Assembly (NCBI GenBank): GCA_016098155.1 | Contig: JAAAJB010000129.1 | Location: 418-56,841, forward strand | DNA: 56,424 bases | Direction of reading: 5' to 3' | From: Actinomortierella ambigua | Lineage: Eukaryota; Mortierellomycota; Mortierellomycetes; Mortierellales; Mortierellaceae | Program-made: the position numbers and the translations under genes | In this document: positions 10,839-23,004 of the stretch, piece after piece | How positions within the stretch are numbered: the stretch's first letter is position 1 | Layout: each line of letters starts with the position of its first letter | Notes under the pieces: model-generated | Told to the model about the DNA's origin: nothing | The model's database searches: none | Seen by the model: the letters and a program-made list of their open reading frames with translations, nothing else

Positions 10839-12596
10839 TTTGAGGGGGTGGTGGTGGGGAAAGGGGGTTGAATGAAAAGAAGAAGGAAAAGAAGAAGAGG
10901 AATGAAGAATGCACGAGCTCTTTTTTTTTTTACTTAGTTTGTTCTCATTGAACAATTGAGCTTTTTGGATGCCAGGGAGGAGGAGGAGGAGAAAAAAAGA
11001 AGGAGAGAATGAAAGAAAGAGAGAGTGTGTAGGCTGGGTGTCGGCAGTAAGTGTGCAGTAGTGCCGCGTGGCAGAGAGGAGAAGGGGAAGAGAGAGAGAG
11101 AGAAAGAACAATAATAAAATCCGTAGGCAAAGAAAGTAAGGCACACACACACACACACACATCTTGGTTCTTCTTATTTGGCTGTGCGTTGAAACATTCT
11201 GCTCAATTAAGGGGAATGACGACCAGCCAGCCATCAAAGACGGGGCCAATGACGCGCCCAAATAATCCATCCATGTATATGTGTATGTGTATGTACATGT
11301 AAAAAACAAAGGAAGAAGAAGGAAGAAGAAGAAGACGAAGAAAAATAGGTAGGATAGACTAGGGAAGGGTGGGTCCTCGTCTATCATTCAACAGTACAGT
11401 ATTCTCTCCAGTGTCTTCATGTCTTTTGATCAGACAATATATGGTGGTAAAATGCCTTTATCTTCTTTCTCCTTCTTTTTCGCGACCAAAGACTGATGCT
11501 CTACCTACCTGCTCTCTTTTGTTACTATCTACTTCTTGCGGAGGTGCAGTGGCTCCGAGTCCTAGATATTGAGCGCATGCTCCGTAGACACTGTAGAACA
11601 CCACAGCGTTGAGTAGAGATCGGACATGTATCCCCACGAGCAACTTGTGGGGATTGTTTCGCATGTAGATGAATTACCCTCTATCTATCTCTCTCAAGCA
11701 TACCTCTTTTTATGCCTGGAGAACGAATTCTGTCCGCGCACTAAGACTCGATCACAACACGCGAGTCTCCATGGAAAAGCGTTCATCTGGCCCATGGACG
11801 CGACTTTTTTCGCGTTTCAAGGAGCCATTGCTACCAAAGGTCCTCTTCTGGTTTGGTGGTCGCTTGGTCCCACACACCCATCTCTGCGATACGATAGCAA
11901 CCATCTGAATGTGCGACGATCACAGCTTACAAGCAGATGGTTTATTATTATTTAGACCGCTGAAAGCACAGTGGGTGGTATAGACGCGGGGGGGGGGAGA
12001 CATGAGGAAGGAGGGGGGGGTGGAACGCGAGTGCAGGCAGAATGGCACTGGCGACAAGGGGATATCGTTATTGTTACAGAATCCAGCGAGGTTGCTCGTT
12101 CTGCAGCCGCTGCTGCTGCAGTTGCTGCAGGATAGGAATCAGCTCAGCCCAGGCAAGAGCAAGGCCCCTCCTCATCCTCCTTTATCAAGGGGGGGGGGAG
12201 AAGAGCGAGAGAGGGGCGGATTACGCGCTGGCTTGCATGCATGCTCCGAGGGTTTGGCTCACCCTCCATGAACAGGCCATGCAATGAAACGTTGGCCCAA
12301 AGGTGTCAATTGGTCGTCACCCACCCCCCCTCTATTGACTGGTTTTTCTTTGGTCTCTCTCACTTTTTTTTTGTTTAACCCCTACTGCCAGACCCTTTTT
12401 TTTTTCTGTTGCTCGCTTGCTCTCACCCTCTCACTCTCTCACGCAACTTTCTCCGTTCTGTTCTTTCGTTGGCTTGCTTGCAAGCAGCGACCTTGTCTGT
12501 CTGTCGGGCCCTACATTCTCCCTTGCTCATTCATCTCATTGGGCCAATCCTCCCCTTCTCCTACCCTACTTTGTGTATTCTTCCACTTGCACAACC
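10839..12596. promoter_or_regulatory. Divergent promoter region of Ubp8 and CLEC16A genes
   Basis: This 1.76-kb region lies between two divergent genes. It contains a CA microsatellite (11142-11161), GA-rich and GAA-rich tracts near 10980-11110 and 11305-11345, several G or C homopolymers, and a CT-rich leader (about 12340-12590) before the CLEC16A start. A 33-codon minus-strand frame at 12074-12175 looks codon-like but has no recognised homologue. Confidence 0.5.
11142..11161. repeat. CA microsatellite
   Basis: Ten uninterrupted CA units in the region upstream of Ubp8. Confidence 0.9.
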
Positions 12597-15500
12597 ATGT
12601 TCAGTCTACCGTGGTCAAGGCCAAAGCCAGAGCGCTTCAGCCTCGAGAACCTCAAGTATGTACCAACCACCCCGCTCTGTTTCTCTCTCTCCAAAAAGGA
12701 TACCCAGCCAGCTCGTCACCCTCCGCCGCATCCCACTCGAGCTCGCTGTTGACACTGCGTACCAGTCAACGACGTTTCTACCTTGTCTCTTCCTCTGAGC
12801 CTTTTACATTTGTCTCTCTCTGTCTCTCTCTCTCTGTCTCTGCCTCCTCCCCCCCACTCCCCTTTTGTCTTCAACCTGCCTACACCTTTCTTGTACCCTT
12901 TGGTGATGCAAGTAGAAAGGAAACTCACACACTGTCCCCCTCCCCCTGTGCTTGCGATGAATGTGGTTTTCCCTTCTTTTTTTCTTTGGCCCTTTGTCTC
13001 CATAGGCTCTTGTGCAAGCAGCTCCAGTCGTTCCCGCCAGATGCACGCAAGGAACCCATCATCACCTGTCTCAAGGAGCTGACCCAGATTCTCATCTGGG
13101 GAGACCAGCATGATCCAATGCTACTAGAGTGAGTGAGAGAGAGAGAAGAAAAAGAGAGCACACCCATCCTCTACCCATCCAAACTTTTGCGCATGCAGCC
13201 CTACATGTACTGATAATTGCTGATACCGGATCATGATCACTCAGGTTTGGCAGTTCAGGAACGAGGAAGAAAAAAAAAATGTCCTATCAACATTAACACC
13301 CAACTCTTTTTGCGCACTTTTTTCTCCCTCTCTACTCCCCCTCTTCTTTATTACTTCTCTTCTCTTTCTCTTGTTACTTCTCCCTCACTTTTGTGTCCTC
13401 GTCTAGACATTTTTTTGAACAAGGAGTACATTGGCATTTTCTGGAGATTCTCCAGAGCAAGGACGACGGTTCGCTGATTGTACAGGTGCTGCAGACTCTG
13501 AACATCATGTTTGAGAATGTACGCTCGCGAGAGTCCCTATGTAAGATTCGTTTTTCACTTTCGGACATGCCAGTTTAGACCGTGCAACAACAATAGCAAG
13601 CCCAAACTGTGTCGACTAATGACTCTTTTCTGTGCTCATACGATGATTTAGACTTTCTCCTCTCCAACAACTATGTCAATCAAGTAATATGTCTCCGCTA
13701 CGACTTCTCCAACGACGAGGTTCTTGCTTACTACATCTATCTCTTGAGGACATTGTCTTTCAAGCTGAGCAAAAGCACCATCAACTTCTTCTTTAATGAG
13801 CACTTGGACGACTTTCCGCTGTAAGTGGCTCTCATTTTTGCTGGATTGTCACCCCACCTACACCACGTCTTGACATTTTGGGGTTGCGGACTATATTATC
13901 CATCCCCTATATTTCTATTGACACCTTAGCAACTGAACCCCTCCTCTCCTTTCCCTCCTCCCCCTTTTGCCCATGTACTTTTTGTGTTGACCAACGTGGT
14001 TGCTCACGAGCCGACCCTTGTTTCCTCATTTTTTCATTCATGTTGTGATATTCACTATATCTCTCTCTGTCCCTTGCCCTCTCTCTCCCCTGTGCTTATT
14101 TTTATTTTCTATTCGATCACTCAAGGTATTCAGAGGCGATCAAGTTCTTCAACCACGAGGAGAGCATGATCCGTATCGCCGTGCGAGTCATCACCCTCAA
14201 TGTCTATGGTGTCGACGACCAACAGATGCAGGACTTTATCCTCGACAGGACTACAACCACCTACTTCTCCAACCTCGTGTGGTTCATTGGTAACTACGGA
14301 ACGACCATCAACGATATCCTCTTGCATCCAAGGTGAGACAGATCTCTCGATTACTTCTCTCGACATTTGCCACCTTTGCCCTTTCGTCAGGATGAGGTGT
14401 TGTGGCGGAGCAAAATATACTGCATTTTCTCGGCTGTTCCGTCAGACGTCGTAACCACACCTCTTTTTTTCGGCTTACTATTTACTATCCTAGCGAAGGC
14501 GAAATGAGTCGCGTTGATTACTACCTGGCAGAACACATCGACTACTTTTACTACATCAACGACATTGTGGAGCTCGAGGTGCCAAAGATCAACAAGATCC
14601 TCATCTCGTTCGTTCTAAACCGACTCCTCCGACCAATCTACATCGAGAGCCTCTTACCGTCTGGAGCGCAGGGCTCCTCCAACCTTGTCAGATCGGCGTT
14701 TGCTGTATGTCTCTTCATGTTTTAATGGAACACTTCGGGGTTCAGAACAGAAGGAAGGAAAGAAGGTTAAGCCATACAGCAACTGATTTCTCTCTCTCTC
14801 TGCCTCTCTCTTTTATTCTTCACAATAGTCACCCAAGCTTTCTCCTGCGGTCGTACTCTCACTCTTGCTGCACGCCTTTCACGTCCTAAAGTACTCGCCA
14901 CTTGTCAGCGCACTGGCAACAACCATCTTTGCCAATCAGCAACCTCATGTCGTGGCGCATAGCGGACACCCTCACCCGATCCATTTGCTTCAACAACAGG
15001 CAGCAGCAGGCCTGTCACCGGGGTCCAGCCAAGCATCCAGCCCAGCATCGACCCCTCGGATGTACTCCCCCCTTTCACACTTTGGCTCTAGTCCCAGCAG
15101 CAAACACCACCCTGCTTCTCGCCAAGCAAAGGAACCGGCGCTTGTGTTTCCGTCGAGCACCAGCAGCCAGCGTACACCTTCACGGAGATCTTCCCTCACC
15201 GATAGTCCCACCGCTGCCACTGCTGCTGTAGCATCACCGCCACCACAACAACCTTCTTCTTCTCCAGTAGCCAATCCATACAAGGCCGTGATCTTTGGCT
15301 ACTTGAGTCAAACAGAGAATGACCGATTGATTCTACCGACACTGCTGTTGATCTATCTCACATGCCACAATACAGGTGTGATGGCAGACATGCTAATGGG
15401 CACCGACATATACCCCCAACGACTTTTAAAAAGCCGGATGCTCATGGGCAATCTCATGTCATCGTCATCCTTATTTGGTCCAGGATCCGGGTCAGGCGTG

Positions 15501-18500
15501 GTTGGTACTGCGACCTCGGTGCCCATGGCACGTGGCTTCTCGAACGACTCACCCTTGGCCGCTCGCCCTTTGAATAGTAGCGTCACCAACGGTCATCAGA
15601 CTCATCAACACCCTAGTCTTCTCCAGACAATGTCCTCGCCTCTTGGATCTCCTGCCTCCAGCTCGGCGACAGGCGTGTTGGCCGATGGCGGAACCTCCAC
15701 ACCAACGGGAGCAGGAGCTGGGGCTGGAGCTGTAGTTGGCAGCAACGCAGGACGGGTAGCACGAACAGAGTCGCCGCTGTTTGACAACAACGATGAAGAT
15801 GAAGAGTCTCGGGAGACGGAGGAGCTACTGGCTGGAAAACTGGCACACGATGTGCCGTTACCACCATCACCCAACCCCTTTAACGACTCTGGAGGCAGCC
15901 ATGGGATGCCGACGACGGCGGCGGTGATGATGACAACGGTGGCGGGCGGCGACCCAAAATCGCCTTCGACATCCTCGCGAGCTCTGTCGATTCGTTCGCA
16001 TCTTTCGAGCTCGTCTCTGACAGCAAGTCACTTGCCCATGCCACAACTACCGTCGCCCAAAGTACGCCAGACGCAGGCCTTCTTCCCAGCAACTTCTTCT
16101 TCCTCTTTCACTACCGCTCCTTCCGCCTCTTCTACTTCTTCCTCACCGTCGTCGTCCTCGGCAACCCCGACGGCCCAGGCCGCTGTAGCTGCCTTGTCGA
16201 CCACGATCGCCGCCACCCCATCCACCATTTTGGATGCAGCGGCCCAACAGCAACGCCACCACCACCACCACCAAAGACAGGAGAGCAATACCAAAGGATT
16301 TTTGAAGGGAACATCAGCAGCGGCGGTGACGGCGGCGGGCGCCATGACCAAAACACCACCAGCATCATCATCGTCTCAGACTTCGATCATCACGCATGCG
16401 ACCATGGGCGGTGCCAGCACCACGGCGGATGTAGCGTCGATGATGGCAGACGACACCATGACGGCGCCTTCATCGCCTGAGCTGGGAAGTGCTCCCATGG
16501 TGATGACTGCCACGGCCAGCGACCCGCTCCCTTACCAGCAGCAGCAGCAGCACCATCACCACCACCATCATGAAGAGCCGTCGCAGTTGCAGCGGCCACC
16601 ACCACCTCTGCCACCTCGAAAGTTCCGCAAGGGCGCTACCGCATTTGACGAAGATGAAGATGAAACAGAGGTAGAGGAAGACGAGGAAGACGAGGAGGAG
16701 CAGGACGATCAAGACCCGTCGTCAAGGTTTCAACCAACAGCACCCTCGGGGTTCCCTTTGTTGCCTGTAGTCCGGAATCGCGAGGAGTTGATCCAACGAC
16801 TGTTGGACATTGTCACCTGTGTTGGACGTTTCCCGATATCAAAGCAACAACCACAGTACCACGCCAGCAGTCCGCATCGATTCCGGATAATCACGATCCA
16901 GGTCGCGGCAGAGCTGCTGCTCGAGTTTGTCTATGTCAAGGGAGGCGTGCCTGCTGCTGCTGCAGGGAAAGGTGGGGCGGCAGTGGCGGTACCATCAACA
17001 GCGGCGAAGCGGCGAGCTAGCAGTAGCGCGATCCCATCCGTGTCGTTACTGGCCGCCACAGGTAGAGGTGGTGGTGATGATGCAATGACGCCAAGTTCGG
17101 ATTCGGATTATGGTGGGAGTGAGAAGCATGCAGCAGCAGCAACACCGTCTCCACCTCCACCACCACCACGACTGTATGAAAATATGTTGTCGGAGGAGCA
17201 GATGCAGCAAATCTTGGAGGCTGAGACATACTTTCGGGAACGAGTCCGACGTGGCGTCGAGTACTTGTTGCAGGACTTTAGGGGTCTGCATCAAGATGCA
17301 GGGAGTGGCAACACGACCACTACAAACACCAGCACGCCGAAGCAGACGACGGCAGATTTCCAGCCCTTGGGGGTCAAGACTCGAGAGGTGGAGCGGGCTA
17401 TCCAGCAGACGAAGCGTAAGTTTGTTTTTTCTTTCTTTCTTTCCTTCGTCTCTTCTTTTGTGTAGTTTGAGGTTGGAAGGATGATGTGTGCTAGGAATTT
17501 TTGAAAGGAGGTGCTCACAACCTCAACATTTTGTGCTGACCCCCCCCCCTGTATGCTCTCTCCCTCTCTTTCTCTCTCTCTCTCTTTTATATGTATCTGT
17601 AAATGACAGTGGGCCTCGAAAAAAAGGTGGCCGGCATGCTGGGCGACTCCAAGCTGTTGTACGGCCCACCCCCGGACGGCGACCCGGACGTGGATTTGGA
17701 TCCGGATCAGGTGGACGATATTCTGGCCAACATTGATCTCATCTCGGAGCAGAGTGGAATCAACATCGCTGCTGCCACCGCGGCAGCAACATCAGGAGCA
17801 GCAGCGGGTAAGGAATCTGTGGGTCGTGCCGGTCGACGACCCGTGCGCCATTTATCGATGGATCGTCAGGCAGGTGGCGGTGGTGTTCATGGAGGAGGCA
17901 GTGGCCAGAGCAGCCCAGCGCCTAGTCATCACAGTCCCAACAACAATGCCAACAACGCCAAACGTGGGCGGTCCATTTCTCGGAACCGACTCACGGCATT
18001 CATGGAGGATTTGAGCAGCGGCGCCTTTTTGAGCAGCAATACCAAGAGGCCATCTTCGGCTGGGTCCTCGACTTCGAGTTTGGTGTACCCGGTGACATCG
18101 ACGGCTGCTGCTGCTGCTTCTGCTGCTGCATCTGCATCTTCACCCTCAACGACCTCGACGACGAAGACGACGACAGCAGCGGCGGCAGCGCCAGTGGTGA
18201 CGGGGTATGGCAGTGCGAATGCTCGACTGACGCCACGGACGCGGTTGGAGAAGCGAGTGATACGGTCGATTCAGTGGCTGCATGTCCTAGTGCAATGCCG
18301 GCAGCTGCTCAGTCATTCACGAAACGTGTGGTCGGCTCCGATTTTCGCGGGTGCATCGTTCGGATCGATGACGGCGATGGCGCCGAGCGCGACTGCTACT
18401 ACTGGAGGTGCCGGGGCAGGAGGTGTTGCATCCTCCTGGTCCTCGTCGTCATCGTTGTCCACATATCCTTTATCCAACACCACGGCGATGGGGGAGAAGG

Positions 18501-19579
18501 CGACGACGACAGCTATTTCGTTTGCGCACCCACTTCAGTCAGGAAAAGGTAGTGGTGGTAGTGGTAGTGGTAGTGGTGGTGGTCGGGTCCGAGAGGAAAC
18601 GTCGTCTTCGACGAGGTCGGTGGCCACGAAGAGGTCTGAACGCCTGATGGAGACTCTGCTCGAGTCTCCGGACCTATCTTCCTCCTCCTCCTCCTCCCCT
18701 TTCTCCTCTGCTACTTCGCCATTCCAGCCACTCACGAAACATCCGCTCTCACCGACGTTGTCGGCTTCTTCGTCGCCTCCGGAGAGGCCGACGATCCAGG
18801 AGGTGTGGAGTCTTTCCAAGCCTGTATCCACCGACTCGCCCGTATCGGCCCCACGGGCTTCGCGTGCTGAGGACAAGGCGCAGTTTATTGCCGACTCTGA
18901 TGATGATGTGGAGGTGGAGGAGAAGGAGAAGGAGACAAAGACAAGGAAAGGCAACAGCGGCGTACAGCAGCAGCAGCAGCAGCAGCAGCGGTCGCCACCG
19001 ACATTTGTTGCGCGGCCTAGCCATCGCCTAAGTCTGCATGGAGGCTCATCGGCGCTGCTTAAATCCGCAGCCCCACCAGCGTTGGTATCGCCGTCGATCT
19101 TGCTCTCGCCGCCAATGACGACACCCATGATGTTTGCCACGAATGGAGGCACCACTGCTGGTGGTGGTGGTGGTGAAGGTAACCACAGTCATCACAACAA
19201 CAACCGCCATAGCAAGGCAGATCCATTCTTGTTGTCGAGCTCGGCTCCCGCGGGCGTCAGAGGACCGATGATGACGACGACGACGACCGCAACAGTTACA
19301 CCAAGGAGCAAAGCTGGCGGTAGTGCCAGGCACCATGAGCGGTCGGGGTCTGGGTCGACGGTGGATACGGTGAGGACGACGACGGGCGAGACTGCGTCGG
19401 AGCAGCCGCAGGAGGAGAATGCGCCGACATCGATTTTTGACACGCGACACCCTTGGCACCAAAAGGATGACCAAGTGCTTGGGATCCTTGGCTCGCTCGG
19501 GTTCTTTGGCACCGCGCGATCGACGACTGCATCACCATCCTCTGTTGCGCCTTCTGCGCCACTTGTACATTTAAAGTAA
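12597..19579 (+). CDS. CLEC16A/TT9/Ema-family endosomal-autophagy protein
   Basis: Exons 12597-12659, 13006-13128, 13407-13540, 13652-13820, 14126-14332, 14494-14704, 14829-17415 and 17610-19579 give about 1,820 residues. Animal and plant homologues act in late-endosome trafficking, autophagy and mitophagy. The N-terminal FPL domain is unmistakable: RFSLENLKY, LTQILIWGDQHDP, LLQTLNI in variant form, YFLLSNNYVN, YYIYLLRTLSFKL, EAIKFFNHEESM, RIAVRVITLNVY and YFSNLVWFIG. Later blocks are FHVLKYSPLVSAL, GYLSQTENDRLILPTLLL, ELIQRLLDIVTCVGRFP and AETYFRERVRRGVEYLL. They are separated by Ser/Thr/His/Gln-rich inserts. The last exon has GMLGDSKLLYGPPP, then a long disordered tail. Odd point: exon 1 ends in phase 0 after KY, but the next exon needs phase 2. 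About 8 nt are missing, most simply an unseen microexon in 12660-13005. Confidence 0.92.
12660..13005 (+). other. Intron 1 of CLEC16A gene, probably hiding a microexon
   Basis: The exon before ends LENLKY in phase 0. The exon after opens with one base followed by LLCKQL, needing two preceding bases. Homologues have about three residues between these motifs, so a cryptic exon of roughly 8 bp is expected. One candidate with AG and GT borders is 12766-12773, but its translation is not family-like. Other AG..GT windows also exist. Confidence 0.55.
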
Positions 19580-21330
19580 AAATGAAGGGAGATTTTTTAT
19601 ACCCCCACCCCCCACAAAAAAAAAAGACGCGAATCATTAGTGTTTTGTCTTGCGTGCTCCAGGTTGTTGTTGAAAAGAGAGAGGAGGAAGAGAAGAGTAC
19701 CATGAAGAAGAAGAAGAATATCGCAGCATGCGTTCCATGGGCTGTTGTTAAGAGCGACGTTGGCGGAGATTGAACTGCAATGGTCGTGCGCTGGCGAAAA
19801 TAAGAGAATCAACCATTTGAGAACGAAGGAACTAAACAGTTGTCCAAAAACAAGTGCCTCGTTTCAGCGCCGTGGAAAAGAAGAAAGTTGTGGTCATAAG
19901 GTCTGGATAGTGTACGGGGGACAGGGGGTTTGAACGGTGCCACAAAACCCGTCATGAGTGTTTTGAACGAGAGAGAGAGAGAGAGAGAGAGAGAGCATCC
20001 AACAAGTTGCCATTGCAGGGTAACAAACAACACCCATGGTCCATCTTGCCCGTGTTTTTTTTTATATGTCCTGCTCACACAACAACGCGAACATCAGCAG
20101 AGCACCGCACTACGGCCGAACTTGCGTGGCACTTGGATTTCCCAACCAACAACGACACTTGAAAGACAGAAAGAAAAGATAACACCTGTAACACATGAAC
20201 AAACATGGCAAGGTTTTTTTGTGTTTGTTTGTCTCTCTACCTTTCGAGTCACTGACCAAACCTTCCCCATTCCTCCAATTCCTCGGTTTGTTTCGAGGTA
20301 TTCTACCAACTCAAAAAGTGCTTCAGATGCAGATGCAAAGGGCGAAAGTAACGTTTGATGTGCGTCCAAGGAAGAACAGCGCCGAGCGACATGGTTTCGT
20401 AGACTACAACTTTTTGTTTTCCCTCAAAGGGGGTTGCTTGTCTGGCTGGCAAAGATAACCAGTTTGAGTTTCTTTCAGTACGCTAGCGGGGTTCGGACAC
20501 CCATTTCTGGCAAAATGCGGGGTAACAGTTGTCGAAGGGCCCCCTTCACTCTTGTCAGCAGGGCCCACAGTCTTGAGATGAGTGCACAGGCTGGGAAGGA
20601 AGAGACGTCCCCCATCATTCTTCCCCCACATCTCAGGGCTGGCTCGACCTTTTTTTTTTCTTTTCTGCAGTAATGCTATCATACTTTTTATCTTGTCATG
20701 CGCCCACTTTAACCTCTCCCTTCTCTCTCTTTCTCTCCTCTCTTTGTCACTCCGTCGATTGTTTCACTCATCGGGGCATTGCACTTTTAATTCTTGCTCA
20801 TTTCCTTTTCATTCTCAATTGTCTTCATCTAGACAGGGAGCCACTCTACTCTTCCACACACACACTTCTTTATCTTATCTCTAATATCTCCTTCCTTCAA
20901 GGAGGTCTCACAGCTATCACAACTCCACTCCTTTTACCCATCATCATTCTCATCATCACCGTTGAACCTCCTTCCCCCTCCTCCCCTGGTGCCTTGAACT
21001 CAGCCCGTCGGTCTCATAGGTTGTTTGCGACTGACTCTTATCCCTGTTTCCAACTCTGACAAACTGTCCGAGATTTCATCGCAATCCACCCTTTGAGGAT
21101 CCCACTGTTTTACCCAAGTCTTGACAGCAGCAACAACAACAACAACACTATCCAAAAAAAAAAGTGGAGCCTTTGTCTACCCCCACAGTCCATTCATTCG
21201 CTGCCCCACCTTAAAGACCCCAATTGAGCAATATCGTCCTATCAGCCCTCGTTTTCGGTCTCATCCACACCTATTCTTCTTCCACTCTCTTTTTCACCCC
21301 TTGGTTTCTGGAAGGTGGCGCATACACGTC
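19580..21330. other. Intergenic region between CLEC16A and a membrane protein gene
   Basis: This 1.75-kb region lies between two genes on the + strand. It holds the CLEC16A 3' end, a GA microsatellite (19969-19995), poly-T/poly-A runs and, from about 20690, a long CT-rich segment typical of the promoter and leader of the next gene. No open frame here looks conserved. Confidence 0.5.
19969..19995. repeat. GA microsatellite
   Basis: Uninterrupted GA dinucleotide tract downstream of the CLEC16A gene. Confidence 0.9.
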
Positions 21331-22476
21331 ATGATCGGCCCTCGGTACTTTCATTCAAAGTTCTTGTTTCTAATACCTCTTAGTCAAGCAGTAGGTGCCT
21401 TTCCCTCGCCCCTCTCCACCCCACTTGGATGCTATCACAAGTCAAGTGCCCTGGTTTCTTTTTTAGCCATAAAATGATCTGTAACTTTTTTTTTGGATGT
21501 ATGTCTATATGTGTGTTTTATCTTCTCACTCTCTTTCTAATTAGGTCCTTCTCATCACGGTCCTGGACTTTACGAAAAATGCCGTGTTTTTCGCCAAGCA
21601 ATGCAAGAACCTCTCGCCCTCGACACCGGAATACGACGGCACAGGCAACATTGTGCGGTACAAGGTCAAGGACACGGCGTACCTGATGGCGCAATACGTC
21701 TACATTTTCTGGCTGTCGCTGATGATGCTCAAGGCCGTGATGGGGTTCCGGGCGAACTATGTGTACCATTTCCGGTGGATGGGCATCTACAACATCCTGT
21801 TGGGCTTTGACTGCATCTTTGAGTTTGTCCGCACAAACCTGAGCGCCATCTTTACAGACTTGACCGGCTATACGCGCAAGGAGATCATTCGCTTCTATTG
21901 CCTGTCGTATTTTTTGGTAAGCGGCAGGTCCCTCTTTTTTTTCCTCGGTCCTCACTCTCACATCATTCCCTCCCCCTATTTCTTCGTTAGGCCTCCCTGG
22001 CAACACATGCATGCCAAAAAAAAAAAAAAAAAAGACTGGAGAAAAAAGGACGCATGGAGTGGATGCTCGCTGTTGATACATAAGGATTTGCATGATTGGG
22101 GCCAAAGCTAACGCTCTACTACTTCAAAATCTAGCTCTTTTTCCAGCTGTACAGCTTCATCTTTTGCTGGCTCCACCTCCGCTGGGCCCAAATGGAGATG
22201 CCCTACTTGAGCGAGGGTCCGGTCTCGGGCCTTTGGCAGCCACGGCGGATCGAGCCAGGAGGGCGACCTCCGCTCCCAGGACATCGAAGGGCAGCACAAG
22301 AAGCAGAGGCAGCAGCAGCAGCAGCAGCAGCAGTAGCGGTAGCAGGTCCGCAGGATATCGAGCAACAAAGTGGTTCTTCATCAGCGGTTCATGGAGCAGG
22401 AGGGGCCACTGCAGCAGCGCCATCCGTAGTAGTAGAATCACCAGCAACAACCAGGACGCCAAATCAGAGTGCTTGA
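21331..22476 (+). CDS. Unrecognised multi-pass membrane protein (about four helices)
   Basis: Exons 21331-21390, 21545-21916 and 22135-22476, all in phase 0, give 257 residues. I do not recognise the family. Hydrophobic helices lie near residues 10-32 (split by intron 1), 66-86, 97-115 and 134-160. The loops are rich in aromatic and charged residues, for example YVYHFRWMGIYN and FTDLTGYTRKEII. The strong conservation-like composition of residues 1-175 contrasts with an Ala/Gln/Pro-rich, disordered C-terminal tail of about 80 residues. The start is the first ATG that splices in frame onto the second half of helix 1. Intron 2 contains a long A run near 22016-22033. A plain endomembrane protein is likely; no function can be assigned. 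Confidence 0.75.
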
Positions 22477-23004
22477 AACTTTTGGAACCAAGCAAAAATT
22501 CACACACACACACACAGCAAAGAAATGACTCGCTGCGGAGAGATTAATACCGACGCTCAGCCCTTTCCTCCCTAGCACCTGTTACCCATCGCGAAGCCTC
22601 ATGCTGTAGCGATCACCCCTGTACATAATATCATTAAAATATCCTAAATCTCCAACTGCTTGCCCCTTGTTTTCATGGGAACAGTGAAACTTTTGAAAAG
22701 CTGAATTTAACCTAGGAATCTCTCCCCTTTTGTCAATGGCGACATATCGTCGCCTTCACAAGTACACGCACGACAGGACAGTGTTTTCTTATATACTACT
22801 ATGCTGTTTAGTTTTTTTTTTTTCTTGACAAAAACAAAAAAGGGGAGGGGGGTTGAAAAGACAAGAGTGTTACGGAAAAGTAGAAAAATAACCAAAAAAA
22901 AATAAGTAAAGGATAAAAGGGGGGTAAAATGCAAAATTGTAAAGTTGTAGTGGTGGAAATTCTATAAGAAAAAAAAGTTTTTTCCTTGTGTTATAGTTTT
23001 TTTT
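22477..23004. other. Convergent intergenic region
   Basis: This 0.53-kb A/T-rich region lies between the 3' ends of the four-helix membrane protein (+) and the Pkr1-like gene (-). It includes a short CA run near 22500-22516, an AATATCATTAAAATAT segment near 22627 that could serve polyadenylation, and long T and A homopolymers near 22810 and 22900. Confidence 0.5.

Noticed and set aside
11626..11955. 109-codon + frame between Ubp8 and CLEC16A genes
   Set aside because: No recognisable motif; composition looks random and it lies in a divergent promoter region.
12074..12175. 33-codon minus frame with a Gln-rich amphipathic end (LIPILQQLQQQRLQNEQ)
   Set aside because: It looks codon-like and lies after a possible AG acceptor, but no upstream exon or homologue could be joined convincingly.
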